Of a stretch of DNA of 64,000 bases, positions 7,786 to 16,540 are shown piece after piece. How positions within the stretch are numbered: position 1 is the first letter of the stretch; every line of letters begins with the position of its first letter. The notes under the pieces were generated by a model. The model was not told the origin of the DNA and searched no databases. It saw nothing but the letters and a program-made list of their open reading frames with translations. The stretch covers positions 682,001 through 746,000 of the forward strand of contig NZ_SOBE01000002.1 in the NCBI RefSeq assembly GCF_004364285.1, given 5' to 3'. A program made the translations under genes and the position numbers. The DNA is from Frigoribacterium sp. PhB116. Lineage in GTDB: Bacteria; Actinomycetota; Actinomycetes; Actinomycetales; Microbacteriaceae.

Positions 7786-8171
7786 GTGTCCCTCACCATC
7801 ACTCCTAGCCTCGACTTCCGCGCTGACGCCCGCGCCGCCCCCGGGATCTCGCGCCCCGTCTTCGGCAGTCAGATAGCCGTCGTCGTGTAGTTCGACGCGC
7901 AGTCGGCCACTGAAGAGACCGAGGCGTAGCAAGTCGTCTAGCGGCAGCTCGTGTGCGATGAGGGCCACCCCGTCATGACGTCTGACGTCATCTCGGCCCG
8001 ACCGTGCTACGGCGTCTCATCGGTCTTCGTGTAGGCGGGCGGCACCGATGCGGACGACCTGCCGGGGCAGTCGATGTGGTCCCGCTCTACGGCATGGCCA
8101 CCGACCGCTTCGGCGTCGTCTGGGTGCTCAACCTCGAGGTGACGTGGGGTGCTAGCCGGGCTGGGGGCTGA
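7786..8171 (+). pseudogene. decayed VOC/PhnB-like glyoxalase-fold gene
   Basis: The remains can be followed by eye across frames. GTG 7786 begins SLTITPSLDFRADARAA, as in the family's N terminus. A later frame holds VMTSDVISARPCYGVSSVFV, then a TAG, then AGGTDADDLPGQS. A third frame gives VPLYGMATDRFGVVWVLNLE, the typical PhnB-like C terminus. Internal stops and frameshifts make it non-functional. It lies between the accessory genes and the first core gene, so it may have been damaged when the island arrived. The whole stretch 7755-8306 contains nothing else recognisable. Confidence 0.7.
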
Positions 8172-8306
8172 TGCGCGGGGCGACGGAGGCCCTCGACGGT
8201 GCGTGGCAGAGCGAGGTCGACTGACCGGGGCGGCGGCACCTGAGAGGACCGGCCAGGCTCCGGTCGTAGCGTGGGCCGGTTCCCACCACGCTCACCAGGA
8301 GGTCCC

Positions 8307-9218
8307 ATGACCGACACCGCCCCCACCACCTCCCCGGCCCCGGCCGGACCCCGCACCGCCGTCGTCCTCGGCGGCGGCGGCATCACCGGCATCGCGTGGG
8401 AGCTCGGCGTGCTCGCCCGCCTGCTCGAGGCAGGCATCCCGCTGGGCGACGCGGACCTCGTCGTCGGCACCTCCGCGGGCTCGGTCGTCGGGACGACCCT
8501 CCGCCTCGGCGCGAGCGGCATCGTCGACGCGTACGCCGAGCAGCTCGTGCCCGCGACGGCGACCCACGAGGCCGCCCTCGACGGCGAGGACTTCATGCAG
8601 CGCATCGGCCAGGCGATCCAGGGGGCGACGAACGCCGAGGAGGCGCGGGCCCGGCTGGGCGCACTGGCCCGGCAGGTGCCCGTCACCGGCGACGAGCCCG
8701 AGCTCGTCACGACCATGCGCGAGCGCTTCGGCGCCGACGCCGCCTGGCCCGAGGGCCCGCTGGCCATCTGCACCGTCGACGCGACCGACGGCGAGTTCCG
8801 GGTGCTGACGGCCGCCTCCGGCGTGCCCCTGCACGTGGCCGTCGCGGCCAGCTGCTCGGTCCCGCTCGTCTGGCCGACCGTGGAGGTCGACGGGTGTCCG
8901 ACCATGGACGGCGGCATCCGCTCGGGCACCAACGCCGACGTGGCCGACGCCGCCGAGCGCGTGCTCGTCCTGTCGTGCGGGCCGGAGCTCGCACAGTCCC
9001 CGCTCGGCCCGACCCTGCCCGGCGTCGTCTCGACCCGGATGGGCGCCGACCGGCCCGTCTTCGTCATCGAGGCGGACGACGAGAGCCTCGCCGCCTTCGG
9101 CGCGAACTCCCTCTCGAGCGCGAACCGCGGCCCTGCCGCCGAGGCCGGGCGTCGTCAGGCCGAGGGCGTCGTCGAGGCCGTTCGCGAGTTCTGGGCCGGC
9201 ACCGCCGCCGGCGTCTGA
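8307..9218 (+). CDS. patatin-like phospholipase family protein, 303 aa
   Basis: A serine lipid hydrolase with the Ser-Asp dyad of the patatin fold. The oxyanion loop is GGGGITG at the N terminus, the nucleophile motif is GTSAG (Ser56), and the partner is in MDGG (Asp201). The start is ATG 8307, preceded by AGGAGG; an upstream in-frame codon at 8271 has no such site. There is no signal peptide, so it is probably cytoplasmic or membrane-associated. Its substrate is unknown; bacterial members act on phospholipids or acylglycerols. It is transcribed alone. A weak inverted pair (9222-9228 with 9248-9254) downstream may end the transcript; the rest of the 9219-9501 gap shows no gene. Confidence 0.88.
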   Translation: MTDTAPTTSPAPAGPRTAVVLGGGGITGIAWELGVLARLLEAGIPLGDADLVVGTSAGSVVGTTLRLGASGIVDAYAEQLVPATATHEAALDGEDFMQRIGQAIQGATNAEEARARLGALARQVPVTGDEPELVTTMRERFGADAAWPEGPLAICTVDATDGEFRVLTAASGVPLHVAVAASCSVPLVWPTVEVDGCPTMDGGIRSGTNADVADAAERVLVLSCGPELAQSPLGPTLPGVVSTRMGADRPVFVIEADDESLAAFGANSLSSANRGPAAEAGRRQAEGVVEAVREFWAGTAAGV

Positions 9219-9501
9219 GCAGCGGACATCAAACCGAGACAGATACGTGTCCGCCGTGCAACAGCTGGCCGGTGCGGCGGTCGGATCGGCAGGATCACTC
9301 TCAAATTACGGACAGGGCAGGTCGCGCGGCGCGGCACCGGCCTCGAACACCCGCTAGTGGACCGTGCACCACGTCGTTTCGGGGTGTTCCGTCCACTCCG
9401 GGGTGCTCCGTGCTGACTGGGAGACGCCTCCGAGCGGGCTGCAGCCCGGCTGGACCAGTGCCAGGCTGAGGTCGATCCCGCACCCGATCCGAGGAGGCCC
9501 C

Positions 9502-10068
9502 GTGGCCAGCACGAAGAAGCTCCAGAAGGCCGCGACCGCGGCGCTCGACTCCGCTCTCGACGCCGTCGCGGACGCGCGCAAGGGCGTGAAGACGCTCGCC
9601 AAGGCCGACGGCGCCAAGAAGGCGAAGAAGGCGCGCGGCTCGGCCGAGGACGCCCTCGACACCGCGGCGAAGAAGATCAAGGACGCCGAGAAGGCGACGA
9701 AGAAGGCCGTCAAGAGCGCGACGAAGAGCGCGTCGCAGGGCTCCTCGAAGGAGGCGCCGACCGCCTCCTCGGAGACCACCGCCACCCCTGCCCCGAAGCC
9801 CACGAAGTCGCACGAGCAGGTCGAGGCCGAGGTCGCGCAGAAGTCCGTCGTCCCCACGACGAGCGCGCCGAAGGGCCCGGGCGCTGCCTACATGCCCCCG
9901 CTGCCGCACGCCGACGAGACCACGGTCACGGCGCACGACGGCTCCGAGGCGCACGTCGACCTGCACGCCCAGACTCTCGTCTCGCTGCGTCAGCTCGCCA
10001 CCGACAAGGGCGTCACCGGCGTCTCGCGCCTCACGAAGGCCCAGCTGATCGAGAAGCTCCAGGCCTAG
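9502..10068 (+). CDS. lysine/alanine-rich histone H1-like protein with Rho-N/SAP-type C terminus, 188 aa
   Basis: The start is GTG 9502 behind GAGGAGG; longer frames upstream have no binding site. Residues 1-90 are almost entirely Ala, Lys, Asp and Glu in a helical pattern (KKIKDAEKATKKAVKSATK), like H1-type or AlaLys-rich nucleoid proteins. A Pro/Thr/Ser linker follows. The last 35 residues (LVSLRQLATDKGVTGVSRLT and a KAQLIEKL ending) match the helix-extended-loop-helix of Rho N-terminal or SAP-like nucleic-acid binding domains. The combination suggests a DNA- or RNA-binding, possibly nucleoid-compacting protein. It is monocistronic with a hairpin terminator downstream. Confidence 0.7.
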   Translation: MASTKKLQKAATAALDSALDAVADARKGVKTLAKADGAKKAKKARGSAEDALDTAAKKIKDAEKATKKAVKSATKSASQGSSKEAPTASSETTATPAPKPTKSHEQVEAEVAQKSVVPTTSAPKGPGAAYMPPLPHADETTVTAHDGSEAHVDLHAQTLVSLRQLATDKGVTGVSRLTKAQLIEKLQA

Positions 10069-10110
10069 CTCCCGAGCCCGCCGTCCGGCCGACGGGCGCT
10101 GAACTCGCGC

Positions 10111-10144
10111 GAACTGCTGACGGGCTCGGCCCGCAGGGCAGTTC
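10111..10144 (+). terminator. hairpin terminator between convergent genes
   Basis: GAACTGC at 10111-10117 pairs with GCAGTTC at 10138-10144, with an inner CGGGC/GCCCG stem. It lies between the histone-like gene and the convergent aminotransferase gene and could serve both. There is no clear T-run. Confidence 0.5.
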
Positions 10145-10171
10145 ATGCCGGCTCGCCGTCGTCGGCACGGC

Positions 10172-11380
10172 TCAGGCGGCGATGAACTCCTCGACGCCGG
10201 CGACGAGCCGGTCGACGTCGGTCTGGTCCGTGTACGGCGCGAGGCCGATGCGGAGCCCGGTCGTGTCGTCGTCGAGGCCCATCGCCCGCCACGCCTCGAT
10301 CGCGTAGAAGTGCCCGGCCGGCGCGAGCACGTCCCGCGTCGCGAGGTGTGCGGCGAGCTCGCGCATCGAGCGACCCTCGATCGTCACGTAGAGCGTCGGC
10401 GTCCGTCGGGCCGCCCGCGAGCGGACCGTGAGGCCGGGCACCCGCGCGAGGCGCTCCTCCAGCGCGACGCGCAGCGCCGTCTCGTGCTCGTGCACCGCCG
10501 CGAAGGAGGCGACCAGCGCCTCCCTGCGCGCCGTTGCGTCGCCGGGAGCGATCGCGGCGAGGAAGTCGACGGCGGCCGTCGCCCCGGCGAGCTGCTCGTA
10601 GGGGAGCGTGCCGAACTCGAAGCGCTCGGGCACCACGTCGGTCGACGGCAGCAGCTTCGCCGGCCGGATGCCCTCGAGCAGCTCGGGGTCGGCGCCCAGC
10701 ACGCCGCAGTGCGGTCCGGCGAACTTGTAGGGCGAGCAGACGACGAAGTCGGCTCCGAGCGCGACCCGGTCGACGAGCTCGTGGGCGGCGTAGTGGACCG
10801 CGTCGACCCAGACCAGGGCGCCGACGGCGTGCGCCCGGTCGGCGATCGCCGCCACCGGCGGCTGCGTGCCCAGCAGGTTGGAGGCGGCGGTCACGGCGAC
10901 GAGGCGAGTGCGGTCGGTGATGGCTGCGGCGGCCGACTCGAGGTCGAGCTCGCCCGTCGCGGGGTCGAGCTCGATCCACGTCACGGTCGCGCCGACGGCC
11001 TCGGCTGCCTGGACCCACGGCCGGATGTTGGCGTCGTGGTCGAGTCGGCTGACGACGACCTCGTCGCCGGGGCCCCAGGACGCCGACAGGTGGCGCGCGA
11101 AGTCGTACGTGAGCTGGGTGGCGCTCCGGCCGTGGACGACGCCCTCGGGCGGGACCCCGAGGAAGTCGGCGTAGGCGGCGCGGAAGGCCTGGACCGTCGC
11201 CTCGCTGTTGCGCTCGGAGGCCGTGCTCGTCCCGCGGATCGACGTGGGGCCCGTCATCGCGGCGAGGATCGCCTCGCCGACGACGCGCGGCGTCTGGGTG
11301 CCGCCCGGTCCGTCGAAGTGGGCGATGCCCGAGGAGAGGGACGGGTAGGCAGAGCGGAGGGCGGCGACGTCGAGGGGCAT
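10172..11380 (-). CDS. cysteine desulfurase-like class V aminotransferase, 402 aa
   Basis: A fold-type I PLP enzyme of the cysteine desulfurase-like group. Visible features are HFDGPGGTQ near the N terminus, the cofactor-binding LDHDANIRPW segment, WVDAVHYAAHE with the PLP-ring aspartate, and SPYKFAGPHCG with the Schiff-base lysine. The active-site cysteine loop of a true IscS/SufS is not evident. No Fe-S scaffold gene is adjacent, so the substrate is uncertain. The start is ATG 11380; a TAAGCA hexamer (11387-11392 on the reverse strand) lies six bases upstream and there is no ribosome binding site, pointing to a leaderless mRNA. Confidence 0.87.
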   Translation of the reverse strand: MPLDVAALRSAYPSLSSGIAHFDGPGGTQTPRVVGEAILAAMTGPTSIRGTSTASERNSEATVQAFRAAYADFLGVPPEGVVHGRSATQLTYDFARHLSASWGPGDEVVVSRLDHDANIRPWVQAAEAVGATVTWIELDPATGELDLESAAAAITDRTRLVAVTAASNLLGTQPPVAAIADRAHAVGALVWVDAVHYAAHELVDRVALGADFVVCSPYKFAGPHCGVLGADPELLEGIRPAKLLPSTDVVPERFEFGTLPYEQLAGATAAVDFLAAIAPGDATARREALVASFAAVHEHETALRVALEERLARVPGLTVRSRAARRTPTLYVTIEGRSMRELAAHLATRDVLAPAGHFYAIEAWRAMGLDDDTTGLRIGLAPYTDQTDVDRLVAGVEEFIAA

Positions 11381-11442
11381 GCACCCTGCTTACCAGGTGC
11401 CGGTGCCCGCGACGCCGCCGCCCTCCCGCGCGGCGCCGCTGC

Positions 11443-14400
11443 CTACCCTCGCGGGCGGCCCCGCCTCGAGGAGCGGACACGCAGCAGCGTGCCCAGCGCG
11501 CCGAGCAGCACCCCGCCGGCCACGGCGGCCAGGGCGCCGTCGTCGCCGGTCGTCGCGAGGGCTCGACGCGACGCGGTCGGCGCGGGTGCGAGCCCGGCAC
11601 GAGCCGGGACGACGGACGCGGGGCCGGCGACCGCCCCGGGGAGTCCGCCGGCGGCGGGCAGTCCGCCGAGGCCGGGCCGGCCTGCGCCCGGGTCCGCGAC
11701 GGGGTCGATCCGGACGGAGACGCTCACCGGCGCGATGGTCGTGCCTGCCCCGTCGAGCACCGCCACCAGGTGGTGGTCGCCGGCCTCCGCCTCCTCGGGG
11801 ATGCGCCCCTCGAGACGGATCGTGCCGTCGGCCCCGACGACGCCGGCGGCGAGCACGCGGACCACCGAGTGCAGCTCGAGCGAGACCGCGGCACCGACCG
11901 GGAGGTGGTCGGCCGTGAACACGATCGGGTCGCCGGCCGAGACGGTGCGCCCCTCGAGGCTGGTGCCGTCGGGCCGCGAGATGGTCGGGGCGAAGACGAA
12001 CGGCGTGGAGGTGGCGACGGTGCTCCAGGCGCCGGCGCCGGCCGCGTTGACGGCGCGGACGCGGACGTCGACGGGCGTGCCGTTCGCGAGACCCTCCAGC
12101 ACGGCGGCGAGGCGCGTCGAGCTGGCCGCCACGAGGGTGCCGTCCGGCGCCGCGGCCTCGACCTCGTACCGGGCGACGGCCGCGCCGCCGTCCCACGCCG
12201 GGGCGGACCAGGTCGCGCCGACCATGCCGTCGCCGGGCGAGAGCGCGAGGCCGGCAGGGGCGTCCGGCACGGTCCGGGGCGTCGCCGCAGCGACGGTCGA
12301 CGCGGCTCCCGGGCCCGCCGCGTTCACGGCCCGCACGCGGAGCTCCTGCTCGGTGCCGTTGCGCAGCCCCGTGAGGGTCGTCGCCGTCGTCTCCGCGTCC
12401 GTGCCGCGAACGGTAGCCCAGCCGTCGTCGACGCGCTGTTCGACGAGGTAGCCCGTGACGGCGTCGCCGCCGTCGTCGACCGGGGCGCTCCACGTCAGCG
12501 TGACGACCTCGACGCCGGCGGCAGCCGCCGGGCTGGCAGGTGCTCCGGGAGTGGTCCGGGGAGTGGTCGACACGACGTCCGAGGCGCTGCCCGGTCCAGC
12601 CTCGGTGACCGCGGTGACCCTGAAGGAGGCGGCCGTGCCGTTGGCGAGACCCGAGACGGTCCGCGTGGTGCCCGTCCCCGAGACCTCCGCCGGGGCCCAG
12701 TCGCTGTTGCCCGTCGAGGTCTCGACGAGCCACGACGTGACGGGCGAGCCGCCGTCGTCGACCGGGGCGGCCCAGCTCAGCAGCGCACCGCGGTCCTGCG
12801 GGAGCGCCGTCAGGGCCAGCGGGGCGGAGGGCGCCGACCGCGGTGTGGCCACGACGGTCTCGCTGACCTCGGAGTCGCCGGCGGCGTTCACCGCGGTCAC
12901 GCGGAAGGAGGCGCGTACGCCGTCGACGAGGTCGTGGACGACGGTGCCGGGCACCAGCGACGTGCCGACGCGGGCCCAGCCCTGGTCGGTGGACGCCTCG
13001 ACCACCCATTCCTGGACGGGGGAGCCGCCGTCGGAGGGGACGGTCCACGTGAGGGCGACCGAGCGCGGGCCGGGCTGCGCCGTCAGGTCGGCGGGTGCCG
13101 ACGGGACGGTGCGCGGCGTCGTCGAGATGCCGGCGGACGCGGCCGACCGACCGCGCTCGTTCAGCGCGGTGACCGTCACGTCGTAGGTCGTGCCGTTGGA
13201 CAGGCCCGTGACGGTCGTCCGGGTCGACGACGCCGGGAAGACCGAGCGGGTCCCGTCGGCACCGGTCACGACGACCTCGTAGCCGAGCAGGGCCGACCCG
13301 CCGTCGGCCGGCTCGCTCCAGCTGAGCGCGACGCTCCGGTCGAGGGGCACGGCGACCACGTCGTCGGGCGTCGCGGGCACGCCGAACGGCACGACGGCCA
13401 CGGTCGGGCTCGTGGCCCCGCCGCCCGCGGCGTTGCGGGCCGTGACGCGCACGAGGGCCTCCTCGCCGTTGTCGAGTCCGGCGAGGACCGACGTCGTGAC
13501 GGAGGGGCCGAGCTGCTGCTGGGTCCAGCTCGTGCCGCCGTCGGTGCTGTGCTCGAGCAGCCAGCCGGTCAGCGGCGAGCCGCCGTCGGAGTCCGGGGCC
13601 GTCCACGAGACCGTCGCCGTGCGGTCGCCGGCCGCTGCGACGACCGATCGCGGCGCGTCCGGGGCGCGCCGGGGAGTTCCGGTCGCTGAGGACCGTGGGC
13701 CCTCGCCGGCTAGGTTCTCGGCGGAGACGACGACCCGGTACGGACTGCCGTTGCGCAGCCCGTCGAGCACGACGGAGGCGCCGGTCACGACGACCGTCCG
13801 CTCCTGTCCGCCGTCGGACAACGCCACGACGTAGCGGGTCACGGCAGAGCCGTTGTCCGCCGCCGGGGCCCAGGAGAGGGAGAGGGACCCGTCGCCGGGG
13901 ACGACCACGGGCGAGCCGGGAGCCGAGGGGAGCGTGTACGGGACCGCCGTGGCGGTGCCCGGCGCGCTCAGGCCGAGTGCGTTGCGCGCCTGGACCAGGA
14001 ACGAGTACGAGGTGCCCGGCCGGAGCCCGGCGACGGTGCTCGTCGTGCCCTGGACGGTCTCCTGGCGCTGGACGACCGTGCCGGACGCCGTCTCGGACAC
14101 CACGAGCTGCCAGGACACCACGGGCGAGCCCCCGTCGGAGGAGGGCGCCGTCCACTGGACGACGACGTCCGACGTGGGCCCAGGGGTCGCCGTCACCGCC
14201 GGTGCGCCGGGCACCGAGACGGGTCGGGCGCTCGCGGTGCCGCTGGCCGGGCTCGTGCCGGCGGCGGAGGTCGCCGAGACGCGGAACGCGTACGTCGTGC
14301 CGTCGGTCAGCCCCGTCACGGCTGCCGTCGTGCCCGTGACGCGGGCGGGCGCCGCGGGGCCCCAGGCGCCTCCTGCGGGCTGCTGCTCGACGAGGTAGCC

Positions 14401-15210
14401 GGTGACGGGCGTGCCGTTCGTGGTCGACGGGGTCCACGAGAGCGAGGCGGACGACGCGCCGGCCGAGGCGGTGAGGCCCGTCGGGGCGGCCGGGGGAGCG
14501 GCGGGCGTCGTCGGCGCGGACGAGGCCGACGGGCCGGTGCCGGCCGCGCTGAGGGCGGCGACGGTGAAGACGTAGCTGCGGCCCGTCGTCAGGCCCGTCA
14601 CGTCGAGCTGGGTGCCCGGTGCGGGGACGTCGGCGCTGCCGCCGTCCCAGGTGACCCGGTAGGAGGTGAGCGCCGGGCCGCCGAGGTCGGCCGGCGGCGA
14701 CCAAGTGACGCCGACGCTCCCGGCGCCGGTGGCCGTCGCGACGACGGACCGGGGGGCGCTCGCGGGGCGAGCGGCGAAGTCGAACGAGATGAGGTACTGG
14801 ATGACCTGGCCGTAGGTCGGGTCCGTGGCGGTGGCGGAGAACTGCGCGTAGCCCACGTTCTGCGGGACGCCCGTGATGCGGCCCGTCGACGAGAGGCTCA
14901 GGCCCGGCGGCGGGGCGTCCACCGCGGCCCAGGCGGAGTTCATGCTGCTGGCCGAGGCCGGGATCTGGTGGTCGTAGGGCTGCCCCACCGTGCCGGGCGC
15001 GGCCGTCAGGTAGCCGTAGTTGCTGCCGCCGCCACCGCCGCCGCCGCCGCACGCGCAGCTCGGATCGGAGATGCCGAGGGCCACGCTCGGCACCACGAGA
15101 CCGCTGAAGACCGTCAGGGCAACGAGCGCGAGGGCCAGACGATGCAGTCGTCCGCGTCGGCGACCGTGACCCGAGGTGCTCAGGGGGGCAGGCGTGGTCA
15201 GATCGTTCAT
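11443..15210 (-). CDS. secreted multi-FnIII surface protein with LAXTG-type sorting signal, 1255 aa
   Basis: The N terminus has an Arg-rich region and a hydrophobic signal segment (about residues 24-46). A Cys-rich poly-glycine patch follows (CAC then eight Gly), then a putative Ig/cadherin-like domain (APGTVGQPYDHQIP to GLSLSSTGRITGVP). Ten fibronectin type III domains come next, each starting like APxAPxSV and containing a W near the first strand and a G-L-x-NGT turn. After a Pro/Ala-rich stalk the C terminus has LATTG, a hydrophobic span and RRGRPRG, the layout of a sortase substrate (LAXTG is used by class E sortases of actinobacteria). It is probably a cell-wall-bound adhesin or scaffold. 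The start ATG 15210 is preferred over 15267. No sortase gene is in the window. Confidence 0.88.
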   Translation of the reverse strand: MNDLTTPAPLSTSGHGRRRGRLHRLALALVALTVFSGLVVPSVALGISDPSCACGGGGGGGGSNYGYLTAAPGTVGQPYDHQIPASASSMNSAWAAVDAPPPGLSLSSTGRITGVPQNVGYAQFSATATDPTYGQVIQYLISFDFAARPASAPRSVVATATGAGSVGVTWSPPADLGGPALTSYRVTWDGGSADVPAPGTQLDVTGLTTGRSYVFTVAALSAAGTGPSASSAPTTPAAPPAAPTGLTASAGASSASLSWTPSTTNGTPVTGYLVEQQPAGGAWGPAAPARVTGTTAAVTGLTDGTTYAFRVSATSAAGTSPASGTASARPVSVPGAPAVTATPGPTSDVVVQWTAPSSDGGSPVVSWQLVVSETASGTVVQRQETVQGTTSTVAGLRPGTSYSFLVQARNALGLSAPGTATAVPYTLPSAPGSPVVVPGDGSLSLSWAPAADNGSAVTRYVVALSDGGQERTVVVTGASVVLDGLRNGSPYRVVVSAENLAGEGPRSSATGTPRRAPDAPRSVVAAAGDRTATVSWTAPDSDGGSPLTGWLLEHSTDGGTSWTQQQLGPSVTTSVLAGLDNGEEALVRVTARNAAGGGATSPTVAVVPFGVPATPDDVVAVPLDRSVALSWSEPADGGSALLGYEVVVTGADGTRSVFPASSTRTTVTGLSNGTTYDVTVTALNERGRSAASAGISTTPRTVPSAPADLTAQPGPRSVALTWTVPSDGGSPVQEWVVEASTDQGWARVGTSLVPGTVVHDLVDGVRASFRVTAVNAAGDSEVSETVVATPRSAPSAPLALTALPQDRGALLSWAAPVDDGGSPVTSWLVETSTGNSDWAPAEVSGTGTTRTVSGLANGTAASFRVTAVTEAGPGSASDVVSTTPRTTPGAPASPAAAAGVEVVTLTWSAPVDDGGDAVTGYLVEQRVDDGWATVRGTDAETTATTLTGLRNGTEQELRVRAVNAAGPGAASTVAAATPRTVPDAPAGLALSPGDGMVGATWSAPAWDGGAAVARYEVEAAAPDGTLVAASSTRLAAVLEGLANGTPVDVRVRAVNAAGAGAWSTVATSTPFVFAPTISRPDGTSLEGRTVSAGDPIVFTADHLPVGAAVSLELHSVVRVLAAGVVGADGTIRLEGRIPEEAEAGDHHLVAVLDGAGTTIAPVSVSVRIDPVADPGAGRPGLGGLPAAGGLPGAVAGPASVVPARAGLAPAPTASRRALATTGDDGALAAVAGGVLLGALGTLLRVRSSRRGRPRG

Positions 15211-15318
15211 CCGTCGGTCTCCGTCGTGAGGGTGCCCGCCGCTCAGGGAGGCGGCGGGCATCCTCACGATAGATCGCTGGATACCACTGGGTATGCACCC
15301 CGTTCGGGGCTGCGGCGA

Positions 15319-15876
15319 CTAGCTCGCGACGGACTCCTGCTCGCGCTTCGGCAGGACCCAGCCCGGACGCACGAAGTGGCAGGTGTAGCCGTTGGGGAGC
15401 TTCTCCAGGTAGTCCTGGTGCTCCTCCTCCGCCTCCCAGAAGTCGCCCACGGCCTCGACCTCGGTGACGACCTTGCCGGGCCACAGGCCGGAGGCGTCGA
15501 CGTCGGAGATGGTGTCGAGCGCGGTCGCGCGCTGCTCGTCGGACGTGAAGAAGATCGCCGAACGGTAGCTGTCGCCGATGTCGTTGCCCTGGCGGTCCTT
15601 CGTGGACGGGTCGTGGATCTGGAAGAAGAACTCGAGCAGCTCGCGGTAGCTGATCACCGAGGGGTCGAAGATGATCTCGACGGCCTCGGCGTGGCCGGCG
15701 TGGTTGCGGTATGTGGCGTTCGGGGTGTGGCCGCCCGAGTAGCCGACACGGCTCGAGACGATGCCGGGTCGACGACGGAGCAGCTGCTGCGCGCCCCAGA
15801 AGCAGCCGCCGGCGAGGACCGCTCGCTCGGTGGTGGTGCCGGTGGCAGGGGAGGCGTCGGGTGCGATGTCGTTCAT
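15319..15876 (-). CDS. msrA: peptide-methionine (S)-S-oxide reductase MsrA, 185 aa
   Basis: It repairs oxidised methionine in proteins, reducing the S epimer of the sulfoxide with thioredoxin. The active-site motif GCFWG (Cys25) is present, followed by [14 protein letters not shown] and a substrate-pocket EEEHQDYL segment. The C terminus lacks a clear resolving cysteine beyond YTCHF. The start is ATG 15876; TAGATT lies seven bases upstream, so the mRNA is probably leaderless. Upstream in-frame codons extend the frame to 15942 without support. The small membrane protein gene at 16000 is divergent. Confidence 0.95.
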   Translation of the reverse strand: MNDIAPDASPATGTTTERAVLAGGCFWGAQQLLRRRPGIVSSRVGYSGGHTPNATYRNHAGHAEAVEIIFDPSVISYRELLEFFFQIHDPSTKDRQGNDIGDSYRSAIFFTSDEQRATALDTISDVDASGLWPGKVVTEVEAVGDFWEAEEEHQDYLEKLPNGYTCHFVRPGWVLPKREQESVAS

Positions 15877-15999
15877 GGTCGAGAATCTACGCCCGACGTC
15901 CGACAGCACCGTGTGGCCGGGCCGAGAGCCGGCTGTGCGCACCCCGCACCTTGTGCCCCGGAGGTTGCGCCTCCGTGGCCGCCCCGCGAGGATCGACCC

Positions 16000-16173
16000 A
16001 TGGAGACCTTCATCATCGCCCTGATCGTCCTCGGCGCCGTCGTGGTGATCGTGGGGATCCTCATCGCCCTGGTCGCGCCCGTGCTGTCGGCCGCACTGGA
16101 GCGCCGCGCCGCGTCGAAGGGCCGCCTCGTGGCCGAGTCGCCTTACCGCACGCCTCGCCCGCCCCGCCGCTGA
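16000..16173 (+). CDS. small single-span membrane protein, 57 aa
   Basis: ATG 16000 follows GAGGA at a normal distance. The first 35 residues are a long hydrophobic segment ([20 protein letters not shown] and on to about residue 33), and the rest is basic (ERRAASKGR and a TPRPPRR end), so the C terminus should be cytoplasmic. No family is recognised. It is divergent from msrA. Confidence 0.55.
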   Translation: METFIIALIVLGAVVVIVGILIALVAPVLSAALERRAASKGRLVAESPYRTPRPPRR

Positions 16174-16540
16174 GGGCGGCGCGGCCGCGCGCGTGCCCGA
16201 CGCCGCGGAGAGCGACCGGGTCGCCCGCGGGAGTGGTGCCTCGGGAGCGCAGCCCTGCCGTGAAGCTCATCGACGCTCCGCGAGGCACCTGACCGGGGGT
16301 TCACGACGTCCCGGCCTGAGATCACGGTACGACGGCCCCAGCGAGATCACCAATCGCAAAATCCCTGGTCAGAGGCGTGAAAATCCCTAGACGCCCTAGC
16401 GATGCGGCGCGACCAGGCATTTCCTCCCGACACGCCCGGGCCAGGCTCTGTCCGTTTCGCGCAGTCCTGAGGCGTCCTCGTCGACGCGACGGGCGCCTCC
16501 TCGGCTCGTCGGCCCCGTCCCGCCCTGGGATGATCGTCGG
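16174..16540. other. intergenic region with a short direct repeat
   Basis: No gene is seen in these 367 bp. An AT-rich part holds AAAATCCCT twice (16358-16366 and 16380-16388, 22 bp apart start to start, about two helical turns), which could be a protein binding site for the ABC-F gene downstream. GATGAT at 16529-16534, six bases before ATG 16541, is a possible leaderless -10. Confidence 0.4.

Noticed and set aside
9502-9730. Repeat-rich Lys/Ala segment as non-coding low complexity
   Set aside because: It has a good binding site and start, keeps one frame and continues into a recognisable C-terminal domain.
11390-15484. A 1364-codon reverse-strand frame overlapping the FnIII gene
   Set aside because: It reads as Arg/Pro/Gly-rich shadow sequence in another frame. 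The 11443-15210 frame has signal peptide, regular FnIII domains and a sorting signal.
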